Source: Halobacillus sp. A1
GTDB taxonomy: Bacteria > Bacillota > Bacilli > Bacillales > Halobacillaceae
Assembly: GCF_024189295.1 (NCBI RefSeq)
Contig: NZ_JAIZEN010000008.1
Span: 62,001-126,000, forward strand
Direction of reading: 5' to 3'
DNA: 64,000 nucleotides
Position 1 is the stretch's first letter, and every line of letters begins with the position of its first letter. The notes beneath the pieces were generated by a model. That model was not told where the DNA came from. It saw nothing but the letters and a program-made list of their open reading frames with translations, and ran no database searches. Shown one piece after another: positions 28,001 to 35,798 of the stretch. Position numbers and translations under genes: made by a program.

Positions 28001-28949
28001 TTTTATCCAATTAGTAAAAAATGAGCAGATGAAAATGTATGCGCAAATTTCCACATGGGTGATGCTGATCATATTAGCTGTGCTTGTGATAGGATTTGGA
28101 ATTATTCTAAAAGTCGATGGAGGAATGACGCAGCAAGAAGCGCCTGCTGGTAATGAGTGGCGAGAAGCATTACAAGCAGAAAATGAGCAAATTGAGAGTG
28201 AAATGGAAGAAGGTTCTGGATTCGCTCCAATGAATGAGGAAACATTAGCAAAGAACCAATATCGTCTGGACAATGACATTGCTCCGAGCGGGTATAACGT
28301 ATGGAACTTCGTGCAGGAAAATCGAACGAACGTGTCCATCATCAGCTTACTGACGATCATAGTGGCTGCCAGTATTATTGCAAACGAATTTAAATGGGGT
28401 ACAATAAAGTTATTATTGATCCGACCTATTTCACGTACAAAGATCCTAGCGGCGAAATATACGTCGGTGTTAGTCTATGCTGCAACTATGCTGTTACTGC
28501 TATATATCTTATCCATCCTGACTGGGGCAGCTTTATTTGGAACGAATAACTTCAGCGAGCCTTTCCTGTTCATGAAGGATGGAGAAGTGCAGGAAGCCCC
28601 TATTTTTCAACATACTGCCTCTCAATATTTATTGAGTTCTGTTAATCTATTCATGATGGCGACTTTTGCTTTCATGATTTCGGCAGTATTCAGAAATAGT
28701 GCTTTAGCAATCGGTGTAGCTATCTTTCTCATGCTTTCCGGAAATTCAATTGTAGCGTTCTTTATGGATAAGGAATGGGCAAAATATATTTTATTCGCCA
28801 ATACGAATTTAAATCAGTTCTTTACCGGGACCCCTATGATCCCTGACCTTACCCTCGGTTTTTCAGTTAGTGTTCTAGCTGTATACTTGATTGTATTTCT
28901 TGGATTATCGTGGCTGTTTTTTACAAAACGTGACGTAACAAATTCTTAG
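27993..28949 (+). CDS. ABC-2 type transporter permease
   Basis: A 318-residue membrane protein with an N-terminal helix (STWVMLIILAVLVIGFGIIL), a long extracytoplasmic acidic segment (about 45-110), then five hydrophobic segments including SLLTIIVAASIIANEFKWGT, the usual start of the ABC-2 core. I place the start at the TTG at 27993, behind GAGAGGGAG, because the earlier TTG lacks a ribosome site; it overlaps the ATPase stop codon. The substrate is unknown; relatives act in antimicrobial peptide export or resistance. Confidence 0.85.
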   Translation: MSNFIQLVKNEQMKMYAQISTWVMLIILAVLVIGFGIILKVDGGMTQQEAPAGNEWREALQAENEQIESEMEEGSGFAPMNEETLAKNQYRLDNDIAPSGYNVWNFVQENRTNVSIISLLTIIVAASIIANEFKWGTIKLLLIRPISRTKILAAKYTSVLVYAATMLLLLYILSILTGAALFGTNNFSEPFLFMKDGEVQEAPIFQHTASQYLLSSVNLFMMATFAFMISAVFRNSALAIGVAIFLMLSGNSIVAFFMDKEWAKYILFANTNLNQFFTGTPMIPDLTLGFSVSVLAVYLIVFLGLSWLFFTKRDVTNS

Positions 28950-28968
28950 TAGAAAGGGAGTGGGACGT

Positions 28969-29412
28969 GTGAAGCGAACAGTTGAAATAGTATTTACAAT
29001 CATTGGTGCTGTCTTTTATGGAATAGCCATAGGAATTGGAGCATTATTCGTGAATTTGAATCCCCAAATGAGAGCAGAATTAGAAAGTATACTGGCTCAG
29101 GATCCTAACGTAGACCCTGATCAGATCTCTGTGGATCAGTTGATCAATGGAGTGGCTACGGGAGCCTGGATCGTTATAGCGGCAGCTATACTAGCTATCG
29201 TATTAGGGATTTTATCGATTGTTTTCCTTAAAGGTAATAAGAAACCAAAAGCAGCTGGGATTATCCTCATTGTGTCTGGTGTGCTTTTGACTTTCGGTAC
29301 TTTTGGGATAGGCTTGTTCGGAGGGGTGGCTTACCTTGTCGCGGGTATTGTAGCCCTGGTTAGAAAGCCGAAGCAGCCGGTCGTTGAACAAGAAACGAAT
29401 GAAAGTTATTAG
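28969..29412 (+). CDS. DUF4064 membrane protein
   Basis: A 147-residue protein with an N-terminal helix (MKRTVEIVFTIIGAVFYG), a short acidic extracytoplasmic loop (QDPNVDPDQISVD) and three further hydrophobic segments, the pattern of DUF4064. The start is the GTG at 28969, eight bases after GGGAG and giving the conserved MKRTVE N-terminus. It lies 19 bp behind the permease and probably belongs to the same transcription unit. Confidence 0.82.
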   Translation: MKRTVEIVFTIIGAVFYGIAIGIGALFVNLNPQMRAELESILAQDPNVDPDQISVDQLINGVATGAWIVIAAAILAIVLGILSIVFLKGNKKPKAAGIILIVSGVLLTFGTFGIGLFGGVAYLVAGIVALVRKPKQPVVEQETNESY

Positions 29413-29418
29413 AACAGG

Positions 29419-29449
29419 AAGTGCGGGCCGATTTGGCTCGTGCTTTTTT
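29419..29449 (+). terminator. Terminator of the ABC exporter unit
   Basis: Eleven-bp stem aagtgcgggcc/ggctcgtgctt containing three G-T pairs, followed by TTTT, directly after the DUF4064 stop. Confidence 0.75.
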
Positions 29450-29490
29450 CTTTAGAAAAAGGCTATTTAATACAAGCTCACTCGACTCAG

Positions 29491-29678
29491 TTTCGAGATG
29501 TGTGGACTGTTTCCGTTATGTTTAACAGCGGGAAGAGCTACGGGAAATCACTCCCTTTCAGTGGGAGCCAATCCCCGCCGCCTCAATCCTGTCACCAAAT
29601 ATCTCGAAATGAAGTCTTCCGCTATCCTGCCATATTGCTGAATAACTTTTTATGAAAATCAACAACGAAGTTTAACAT
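29491..29678. repeat. Degenerate nested inverted repeat
   Basis: Outer arms tttcgaga (29491-29498) and tctcgaaa (29612-29619), and a right terminal end aaaatcaacaacgaagtttaac up to 29678. The core is largely deleted (cgggaaatcactccctttcagtgggagccaatccccgccgcc), with left and right inner arms of different subtypes. Confidence 0.75.
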
Positions 29679-29725
29679 AACTTTAAAATAAAACGAATGA
29701 ATTATGAGAAAATTGAGAATACCGA

Positions 29726-29754
29726 TTGACAAGGTAGGGATTAACCCTTAAGAT
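29726..29754 (+). promoter_or_regulatory. SigA promoter upstream of the SAM riboswitch
   Basis: TTGACA (29726-29731), 17-bp spacer, TAAGAT (29749-29754), placed 33 bp before the riboswitch. Confidence 0.8.
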
Positions 29755-29786
29755 AAGCTTTAACATTTAATTAAATACTTTTTAAC

Positions 29787-29893
29787 TTCTTATCAAGAGA
29801 GATGGAGGGACTGACCCTGCGAAATCTCGGCAACCAGCGAAAGCCCGGTGCCAAATTCAGAGGATGCTGTAAGCTTCCGGAGATGAGAAGGAC
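29787..29893 (+). ncRNA. SAM-I riboswitch (S-box leader)
   Basis: Contains the characteristic conserved blocks in order: CTTATCAAGAGAGATGGAGG, GGACTGACCC, TCGGCAACCAGCGAAAGCC, GGTGCCAAATTC, and the closing GATGAGAAG that pairs with the 5' end as P1. It is followed by an intrinsic terminator at 29921-29960, so SAM binding should end transcription before sfnG. The layout is that of a transcriptional OFF switch. Confidence 0.96.
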
Positions 29894-29920
29894 GTGCTCG
29901 GATTTTATATTCGTAAATAA

Positions 29921-29960
29921 CGCCCTTTCTTACTTCGTGAAGTGAGAAAGGGCTTTTTTT
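29921..29960 (+). terminator. Riboswitch-controlled terminator
   Basis: Stem gccctttcttactt/aagtgagaaagggc with a short CGTG loop and seven T, located 28 bp behind the SAM-I aptamer. Confidence 0.93.
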
Positions 29961-30058
29961 GTTTTAAGTTCGGATTTGATTAACCGGATGTGCTGCAGAC
30001 CGCGAGGAGAATTGGGAGATTTGTATCCATAAAACAAAATAGAAGGAGACGATGAACA

Positions 30059-31147
30059 ATGAGTGATTTGCAATTTGCGTACTGGGTTCCAAATGTAAGC
30101 GGAGGACTGGTCGTGTCCAAGCTTCCACAAAAAACAGGGTGGGATTTCGAATCGAATCAGCGTTATGCCAAAATCGCCGAGGAATCCAACTATGATTTCG
30201 CCCTTTTACAAACTCGTTTTTTTGCAAGTTATGGAGCAGAAAACCAACTGGAGGCTATTACACTTGCCTCTGCCTTAGCGGCAAGCACTAAAAAATTAAA
30301 ATTGATTTCAGCGGTCCACCCCGGATTATGGCACCCTGCTGTTTATGCCAAAATGCTATCGACATTGGATCAGATAAGTAATGGGAGGGCAGCTGTTAAT
30401 ATTGTCAGCGGGTGGTTCAAGCAGGAATTTACCGGATTTGGAGAGCCATGGCTCGATCATGCAGAGCGTTACAAGCGCTCTGAAGAGTTCATACGAGTGC
30501 TTCGTGAGCTTTGGACTAAAGAGCAGGCTTCCTTTAAAGGAGACTATTACGAAATAAATGAAGCACCCCATAAGCCTAAACCAGTTCAGGGTGGAGATTT
30601 ACCTGTTTTCCAGGGTGGAAATTCAAATGATGCCAAAGAGATGGCTTCTCGAGTTTCTGATTATTACTTCATGAACGGAAATACACTGGAGGGTTTTAAA
30701 AAGCAGATCGAAGAAGTAAGTGAGCTGGCTGCCAAAGAAGGCCGAGAAGTGAAATTCGCTGCCCATGGATTTGCGATTGTCCGCAATACAGAAAGAGAAG
30801 CTCGCCAACAACTGCAAGATATCGTACATGCAGCTGATAACGATGCAGTAGAAGGATTTCAGGAAGCTGTAAAAGAAGCAGGGCAATCGACTGAAAATAA
30901 GGAAGGAATGCGGGCAGATTCCTCTTATGAAGACTTAATCCAATATAATGATGGGTTTAAAACAGGCTTGATCGGCACCCCTGAACAAGTAGCCGACCGG
31001 ATCATTGAACTGAAGAGAATAGGGGTTTCCATTGTTTTAACGGCCCATTTTCATTATGAAGAAGATTTGGCGCGGTTTGGAAAAGAAGTCATTCCATTAG
31101 TAAAAGAAAAAGAAGAAAAGTTAAAAACGGAAGGTGTTTTGACATGA
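30059..31147 (+). CDS. sfnG: FMNH2-dependent dimethylsulfone monooxygenase (SfnG-like)
   Basis: A 362-residue luciferase-like (LLM) flavin monooxygenase. The N-terminus FAYWVPNVSGGLVVSKLPQ and the block SAVHPGLWHPAVYAKMLSTLDQISNGRAAVNIVSGW are those of SfnG, which converts dimethylsulfone to methanesulfinate using FMNH2 and oxygen. Alkanesulfonate monooxygenase SsuD is the alternative. It overlaps the FMN reductase gene by 4 bp (ATGA), giving a two-component system. Expression is controlled by the SAM-I riboswitch, so the pathway is switched on when SAM/methionine is low. GAAGGAGACG precedes the ATG. Confidence 0.88.
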   Translation: MSDLQFAYWVPNVSGGLVVSKLPQKTGWDFESNQRYAKIAEESNYDFALLQTRFFASYGAENQLEAITLASALAASTKKLKLISAVHPGLWHPAVYAKMLSTLDQISNGRAAVNIVSGWFKQEFTGFGEPWLDHAERYKRSEEFIRVLRELWTKEQASFKGDYYEINEAPHKPKPVQGGDLPVFQGGNSNDAKEMASRVSDYYFMNGNTLEGFKKQIEEVSELAAKEGREVKFAAHGFAIVRNTEREARQQLQDIVHAADNDAVEGFQEAVKEAGQSTENKEGMRADSSYEDLIQYNDGFKTGLIGTPEQVADRIIELKRIGVSIVLTAHFHYEEDLARFGKEVIPLVKEKEEKLKTEGVLT

Positions 31148-31716
31148 AATTATTAGGTATATCAGGCAGTGTGACACTAAGCTCTAAAACATGGGCGGCA
31201 GTGAATAAAGCAGTAGAGGCAGCAGCACAAGCTGATCCTCAATTAGAAACTGAGGTCGTCCATCTGGGGGATTTCGATACAGTTCTATGTGATGGCAGAA
31301 ACCCTGCTGATTACGAAGGAGAAACGAAAAAAATTATTGATTTAATTGAAGAAGCTGATGCGTTAATTATTGGGACTCCCGTTTATCGTGCGTCGTTGAC
31401 GGGCGCCTTGAAAAACGTTTTTGATTTGATTCCAAATGACGCTCTTCGTGGCAAAGCAGTAGGATTTGTAGCTACCGGCGGGACGTACCATCATTATTTA
31501 GTCATCGATCATCAACTTAATCCATTGGCAAATTATTTTAGAGCTCATGTCGTTCCTGGCGGAGTATACGTGCATAATGGACATTTTACTAACGGTATAA
31601 TCACTGATGAAGACATCGAGTTCCGATTGAATGCACTAGGTGTTTCGACAGCAGAGCTTACTCTTAAGTTAGGGAAAGAGCATGCCCGCGTTCCTCAGCC
31701 TTCCATACCGAGATGA
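31144..31716 (+). CDS. NADPH-dependent FMN reductase (MsuE/SsuE-like)
   Basis: A 190-residue flavodoxin-fold reductase with LGISGSVTLSSKTWAAVNKA at the N-terminus and GTPVYRASLTGALKNVFDLIP, the SsuE/MsuE family signature. It would supply FMNH2 to SfnG, matching its translational coupling to that gene. The C-terminal LNPLANYFRAHVVPGGVYV fits MsuE-type members. It shares the SAM-responsive transcript. Confidence 0.88.
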   Translation: MKLLGISGSVTLSSKTWAAVNKAVEAAAQADPQLETEVVHLGDFDTVLCDGRNPADYEGETKKIIDLIEEADALIIGTPVYRASLTGALKNVFDLIPNDALRGKAVGFVATGGTYHHYLVIDHQLNPLANYFRAHVVPGGVYVHNGHFTNGIITDEDIEFRLNALGVSTAELTLKLGKEHARVPQPSIPR

Positions 31717-31720
31717 AAGA

Positions 31721-31753
31721 AAAGTGCTGGACTTAGTGCCAGCACTTTTTTTA
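31721..31753. terminator. Bidirectional terminator between convergent genes
   Basis: Ten-bp perfect stem aaagtgctgg/ccagcacttt with flanking T-run on the plus strand; the stop codon of the minus-strand gene lies at its edge. Confidence 0.88.
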
Positions 31754-31927
31754 ATCCAAAATCCGATTCATTTCATCCACATCTGCTAGCTGTCGATTCG
31801 CTACACTCGTTTGCTGGGGCATAAAGCCGTCTCCGTCACAAATTTTACACGTGTAACGCCACTCTTCATCATCCATTAAAAGGCCGCGGCCGTCACAAGC
31901 AAGACACACCTGGTCTCTGCTTCCCAT
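31751..31927 (-). CDS. Small CxxC zinc-ribbon-like protein
   Basis: A 58-residue protein with two CxxCxGxG-like modules (CLACDGRG and CKICDGDG), as in half of a DnaJ-type zinc finger, and an Asp/Glu-rich remainder. It probably binds one zinc ion. The ATG at 31927 is chosen because AAGGAGGG is five bases upstream; a GTG six codons earlier would overlap that site. No family name can be given. It is monocistronic. Confidence 0.7.
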   Translation of the reverse strand: MGSRDQVCLACDGRGLLMDDEEWRYTCKICDGDGFMPQQTSVANRQLADVDEMNRILD

Positions 31928-32049
31928 ATGATCCCTCCTTGTCACCCTGAGTACTTAGTAATTTTTCCATAATTACACCGAATATGCATGAAAGGTTTGG
32001 ATTAATGTTTCGGAAAAAGGGGAATATGTTGAAAATTGGAGGGGATGAA

Positions 32050-32949
32050 ATGAGCGAGAATGACAATCAGAAAAAATATCAAGAAGAAGAAACTGAAAAT
32101 AATATTCAGGAAAAAACAGAGCGCCCGCGCAGACAATTTTATATTCCATCACAAATCGTTGACGAATTTGGAGAGAAAGGCCGTGATCACTTAGGGCAGC
32201 CTTTTGGCGGGATGATGCTTTTAGCTCTGACTGCAGGCTCATTTATGACTTTCGGTGCAATATTTTCCATCCTTATTGCTGAAGGGGTAGAAACCCAGGG
32301 TCTTTTCCATTTACTTTCGGGGTTTGGATTTGCCGCTGGTTACGCAATGGTTTTTATTTCAGGAGCTATCCTGTTTACAGAAATCAATGTGCTGCTGCCC
32401 TCTTACCTATTCAACAAATCAAATTTAATGAAGGTCAATATATATAAATTCTGGGGAGCCACTTATATCGGTAACATTCTCGGTGCCGTCATGGTCGCCG
32501 TCCTGATCGAATTATCCGGCTCGCTCTCACCAGAATTTTATTCAGAGCTATCTTCTTATTTAGATAAAAAAATGAAGTTTATGGATCATGGAGTAAAAGG
32601 ATGGTTCGAAGTACTCGTTTCAGGTATATTGGCTAACTGGCTGATCGGCATGGCTGCTTTCCTGACAACGGCCGCCAGAGATATTACAGGGAAAATATTA
32701 GGTACGACTTTGCCGGTCATTTTATTTGTAGCTGGTAACTTCCAGCACAGTGCTGCCAATATGGGGTATTTCAGTATGGGAGTTTTAGCTTCTGACAAAT
32801 ACGCCTGGTATGAATATATTTGGTTTAACTTGATTCCTGCCAGTATCGGTAACTTGATCGGCGGAGGAATCCTAGTTTCGTTACTTTTCTCTTATGCTTA
32901 TAAAGAAGACCTTAATACAAGCTTAGGTAAAAAGAAAAATGGCAAGTAA
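32050..32949 (+). CDS. Formate/nitrite transporter family protein
   Basis: A 299-residue FNT-family channel: soluble N-terminus of about 50 residues, then six membrane segments, including GGMMLLALTAGSFMTFGAIF, SGAILFTEIN and SGILANWLIGMAAFLTTAA, which hold the family slit and NPA-like half-loops. It would conduct small monovalent anions (formate, nitrite or similar); the substrate is not defined. I chose the ATG at 32050 because GGAGGGGATGAA precedes it. It is a single-gene unit. Confidence 0.85.
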   Translation: MSENDNQKKYQEEETENNIQEKTERPRRQFYIPSQIVDEFGEKGRDHLGQPFGGMMLLALTAGSFMTFGAIFSILIAEGVETQGLFHLLSGFGFAAGYAMVFISGAILFTEINVLLPSYLFNKSNLMKVNIYKFWGATYIGNILGAVMVAVLIELSGSLSPEFYSELSSYLDKKMKFMDHGVKGWFEVLVSGILANWLIGMAAFLTTAARDITGKILGTTLPVILFVAGNFQHSAANMGYFSMGVLASDKYAWYEYIWFNLIPASIGNLIGGGILVSLLFSYAYKEDLNTSLGKKKNGK

Positions 32950-32976
32950 AAGTCTCCTCTAAAGGAGGCTTTTTTC
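32950..32976 (+). terminator. Terminator of the FNT gene
   Basis: Stem aagtctcct/aggaggctt (one G-T) with loop CTAA and six T immediately after the stop codon. Confidence 0.88.
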
Positions 32977-33006
32977 TTTCGTTAAAGGTTTCCTTATCTT
33001 GAATAC

Positions 33007-33096
33007 TCCGTTTAGGGACTTTTGTATGAGAAGATCGGGGCTTTAAAAATCGAGCCTTTCCTAAAACTACCATCCACTATTATGACGACGGAACAG
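33007..33096. repeat. Chimeric remnant of the nested repeat
   Basis: The left part (gggacttttgtatgag...gctttaaaaatcgag) matches the 9.0 kb copy, while the right part (cctttcctaaaactaccatcc...tgacgacggaacag) matches the 844-1011 subtype. The whole core is missing. Confidence 0.65.
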
Positions 33097-33148
33097 AAGG
33101 ACGACTCGGAATCGATTCTTTCATATGACTTATCAAAATGATAAGAAC

Positions 33149-33178
33149 TAAAAAACCACAACTTCAAAAGTAGTGGTT
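33149..33178 (-). terminator. Terminator of the DinB-family gene
   Basis: Eleven-bp stem with one mismatch (33154-33164 with 33168-33178) and a minus-strand T-run, directly behind the stop at 33185. Confidence 0.82.
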
Positions 33179-33184
33179 TAAAAA

Positions 33185-33655
33185 TTATTCAAACAGCATA
33201 ATTTCAGGGTCTTTCTCGTACGTGTGAACGAGCATTGCATGGAGCTGGCCTCTGTGGTGGTACATATGGGCGATGATTTCTAAAAGCCATTCAAAACGCG
33301 TATATGTAACATCCCACCATGAAGTGATCTCAGTAAATAAGTGTTCTTCCGTATAGCTTTCATATTGAAACTTCAGTTGAGCAAAATGTTCATATAGAGT
33401 TGCAGATATTTCTTCCGTAGTTTTTAAGGAGATCGATTCGTAAAATGCCTGTATATCAGATTCAGCAGCCCCTTCGGCAACTCTTCCATCTGCCGCAGGA
33501 ATTGTAGCTAAATGCTCAAGAAGTTCTCCTATAGAGAACTTGCCTTTGGTAGGCCTGAAATCTAAATCTTCATCTTTTAACTGGCCAAGAATTTCTGAAA
33601 GAGATGCTATCACTATTTCTAATTGGTGGAACGCGCTGTCGCAGTATTTATTCAT
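33185..33655 (-). CDS. DinB-family (YfiT/DinB-like) protein
   Basis: A 156-residue four-helix-bundle protein of the DinB/DUF664 type: first metal His in FSIGELLEHLATI, second and third in IAHMYHHRGQLHAML (HxxxH). Members are metal-binding, often thiol-dependent transferases; no substrate can be assigned. The ATG at 33655 is preferred because GAGGGTATATCAT is suitably placed before it; the upstream ATG has no ribosome site. Confidence 0.83.
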   Translation of the reverse strand: MNKYCDSAFHQLEIVIASLSEILGQLKDEDLDFRPTKGKFSIGELLEHLATIPAADGRVAEGAAESDIQAFYESISLKTTEEISATLYEHFAQLKFQYESYTEEHLFTEITSWWDVTYTRFEWLLEIIAHMYHHRGQLHAMLVHTYEKDPEIMLFE

Positions 33656-33769
33656 ATGATATACCCTCATTTATAAAAATTGTTAATGATATATTCTTCA
33701 TAACTTGGGAAATACCTTTCGACATGTGAAAATCTCTATAAAAACGACAATATTCCCCGGGAAATACTA

Positions 33770-33800
33770 TTGACTATGACGTTACGTCATAGATTATCAT
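33770..33800 (+). promoter_or_regulatory. MerR-type promoter with 19-bp spacer and palindrome
   Basis: TTGACT (33770-33775), 19-bp spacer, TATCAT (33795-33800). A perfect palindrome CTATGACG-TTA-CGTCATAG (33774-33792) fills the spacer. This is the classical MerR-family arrangement, in which the regulator twists DNA to align the two hexamers, and points to autoregulation of the gene that follows. Confidence 0.88.
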
Positions 33801-33818
33801 CAAGAGGAGGTGATCACC

Positions 33819-34577
33819 GTGTACAAAGTGAAAGAAGCTGCTGAATTAGCAGGTGTTAGTGTGCGCACACTGCACCATTATGATCGAATGGGTCTCTTGA
33901 CTCCGAAAAAAGGGGGGAATGGATACCGGTATTATGATGATAATGATTTCATTATACTGCAACAAATTCTCTTTTTTAAGGAATTAGATTTTTCATTACA
34001 AAAAATCAAAGAAATTTTACAAAGTCCCGACTTTGACGAGCAGCATGCTTTACAGCAGCACAAGAAAATTCTGTTAGAGAAGAAGGCGAGATTGGAGAAG
34101 GTGATCAGATCCGTCGATCAATCGATAGCTTCTTATAAAGGGGGAGAAACAATGACACCGAAAGAAAGATTTGAACCGTTTGATATGCAAAAGATTGAAG
34201 AACACCGTAAGAAGTTTGCAAAAGAAGTGGAGCAGCGATGGGGGGACACGGATGCCTATAAAGAGTCAGCTAAAAGAACTTCGGCTTACTCAAAGGATGA
34301 CTGGAAAAAAATCCACGCGGAAAACGAAGTGATAGACAAACATCTGGTGCAGTTGATGGATCAGGAGCCTGGAGATGAAGAGGTTCAGAAGTGGATAGAT
34401 GCTAAACGACAGCATATCACGAAATATTTCTATCCATGCTCTATCGAGATCTTCAGAGGATTGGCTGATATGTATGTAAACGATCCAAGGTTTACTAACA
34501 ATATCGATAAAGTTAAACAAGGGTATGCAGCGTTTGTAAGTAAAGCGATGCACGTGTACTGTGATCAAAGAACTTAA
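33819..34577 (+). CDS. MerR-family regulator with TipAS-type ligand domain
   Basis: A 252-residue regulator: N-terminal MerR winged helix (KVKEAAELAGVSVRTLHHYDRMGLLTP, YRYYDDNDF), coiled coil, then a TipAS-like antibiotic-recognition domain with RFEPFDMQKIEEHRKKFAKEVEQRWGDT and MYVNDPRFTNNIDKVKQG. It resembles Bacillus Mta and Streptomyces TipA, which activate multidrug transporter genes on binding drugs. The start is the GTG at 33819, eight bases after AGGAGG. No transporter gene is adjacent, so its regulon lies elsewhere or is autoregulatory. Confidence 0.9.
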   Translation: MYKVKEAAELAGVSVRTLHHYDRMGLLTPKKGGNGYRYYDDNDFIILQQILFFKELDFSLQKIKEILQSPDFDEQHALQQHKKILLEKKARLEKVIRSVDQSIASYKGGETMTPKERFEPFDMQKIEEHRKKFAKEVEQRWGDTDAYKESAKRTSAYSKDDWKKIHAENEVIDKHLVQLMDQEPGDEEVQKWIDAKRQHITKYFYPCSIEIFRGLADMYVNDPRFTNNIDKVKQGYAAFVSKAMHVYCDQRT

Positions 34578-34585
34578 ACTGACTC

Positions 34586-34618
34586 AGCCTTTCCTGACAA
34601 GGGAAAGGCTGTTTTTTA
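34586..34618 (+). terminator. Terminator of the MerR gene
   Basis: Nine-bp perfect stem agcctttcc/ggaaaggct and a G followed by six T. It overlaps the 3' end of the convergent methyltransferase gene by 3 bp. Confidence 0.88.
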
Positions 34619-35677
34619 TCTGGGCTGGCATAAGAGCCCGTTGTGTACTTTGATATAGCCATGCCGTAAAATATTAAACCCGCTTTCATACATATACAAG
34701 CCCATCTGTTCCACAGTCATCAGCTCCCGGTACGTATGATTCATGACATCGGCCATAATGCGGTAATATACTTTTGAGCGAATTTGGTTCCTTGGAGTCG
34801 TGAGGATCGCATACCCGCCAGGTTTAAGGAAGCGGCGGTGCCAATCGGCAACCTCGTGTTTATATTCGTCAGGAAAATGCTCCAATAAACCGACGGATAG
34901 GACGAGATCAAATTCTTGTCCATAGTCGAGGTTCCTAATATCATTTACGATGTATTCAATAGATAAATCATCTTTATAATAAACTTTTGACTGGCCAGTT
35001 TGTGGATTTTCACCTAAGAAGGGGTAGGTTTCCGGGAATTCAGCGAACCTTGTCGTCTTGCAGTATTCATCATAATCTACCATCACTATTTCTGCTCCAG
35101 GGTACATGGCGCCTAGCTGCATGGCTTCGTACCCTTCTGCAGCCCCGAGGAATAATATCCTTGGCTTTTTAATGTCGATTCCTTCAAAGAGAGCTCGTTT
35201 ACCTCTCGGATCCCAAATGCCATCCTGGATCCGGTGAACGTAATTCCATAATTGTAATTGCACCATGCTGCCGATTGTGTGTTTGACTTCTCCTGGTCTG
35301 AAGGATTTCAATCCCTTAAAAAAATCGTGCTTGGAGGATTCCAGTTCGCCAGGCACGTCTTTTATGAACCATTCGTGAAAAGCTTTATTAAAGTACGTCC
35401 AAGAAGTGTGCGGGTCCATTGCCTTTTGATGTCTGCTTTCCCAATCGTTTTTCTCTTTAGAGTCAGCCTTCACTTCATAAGGACGTCCGATATCTTCCCA
35501 CTTCAACTGTGACCAATCTTTTACTGTGTTTAACGTCACGAATTTATTGTATTCTTTTTCAGAAAAGCTTCGTAAATCCATCCGGTAAGAAGGCAGCTTT
35601 TTAGTTCTGCCGATATGAGAACTTGAGTATGGACGAGTGTGAGCCGAAGTTATTGTACTTTCTGTTAACAGGTTCAT
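34616..35677 (-). CDS. Class I SAM-dependent methyltransferase with N-terminal extension
   Basis: A 353-residue protein. Residues 1-160 are not recognisable (rich in Lys/Trp, with a Ser/Thr-rich start); residues about 165-320 are a Rossmann methyltransferase: motif I RILFLGAAEGYEAMQLG, motif II IVMVDYD, motif IV FDLVLSVGLLEHFPDEY, motif V LKPGGYAILTTP. The substrate is unknown. The ATG at 35677 follows AAGGAAGTG; a GTG directly precedes it. It is a single-gene unit. Confidence 0.8.
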   Translation of the reverse strand: MNLLTESTITSAHTRPYSSSHIGRTKKLPSYRMDLRSFSEKEYNKFVTLNTVKDWSQLKWEDIGRPYEVKADSKEKNDWESRHQKAMDPHTSWTYFNKAFHEWFIKDVPGELESSKHDFFKGLKSFRPGEVKHTIGSMVQLQLWNYVHRIQDGIWDPRGKRALFEGIDIKKPRILFLGAAEGYEAMQLGAMYPGAEIVMVDYDEYCKTTRFAEFPETYPFLGENPQTGQSKVYYKDDLSIEYIVNDIRNLDYGQEFDLVLSVGLLEHFPDEYKHEVADWHRRFLKPGGYAILTTPRNQIRSKVYYRIMADVMNHTYRELMTVEQMGLYMYESGFNILRHGYIKVHNGLLCQPR

Positions 35678-35798
35678 CACTTCCTTAATTTTCTATTTAT
35701 TATACACTTCTGTGATATCGCTTACAATAATTGCTTGAAGGATTTTAAGTGTTATACCAGAAGTAGTTATAAAGAACATGTTTGAAAGGGGAAAATCT

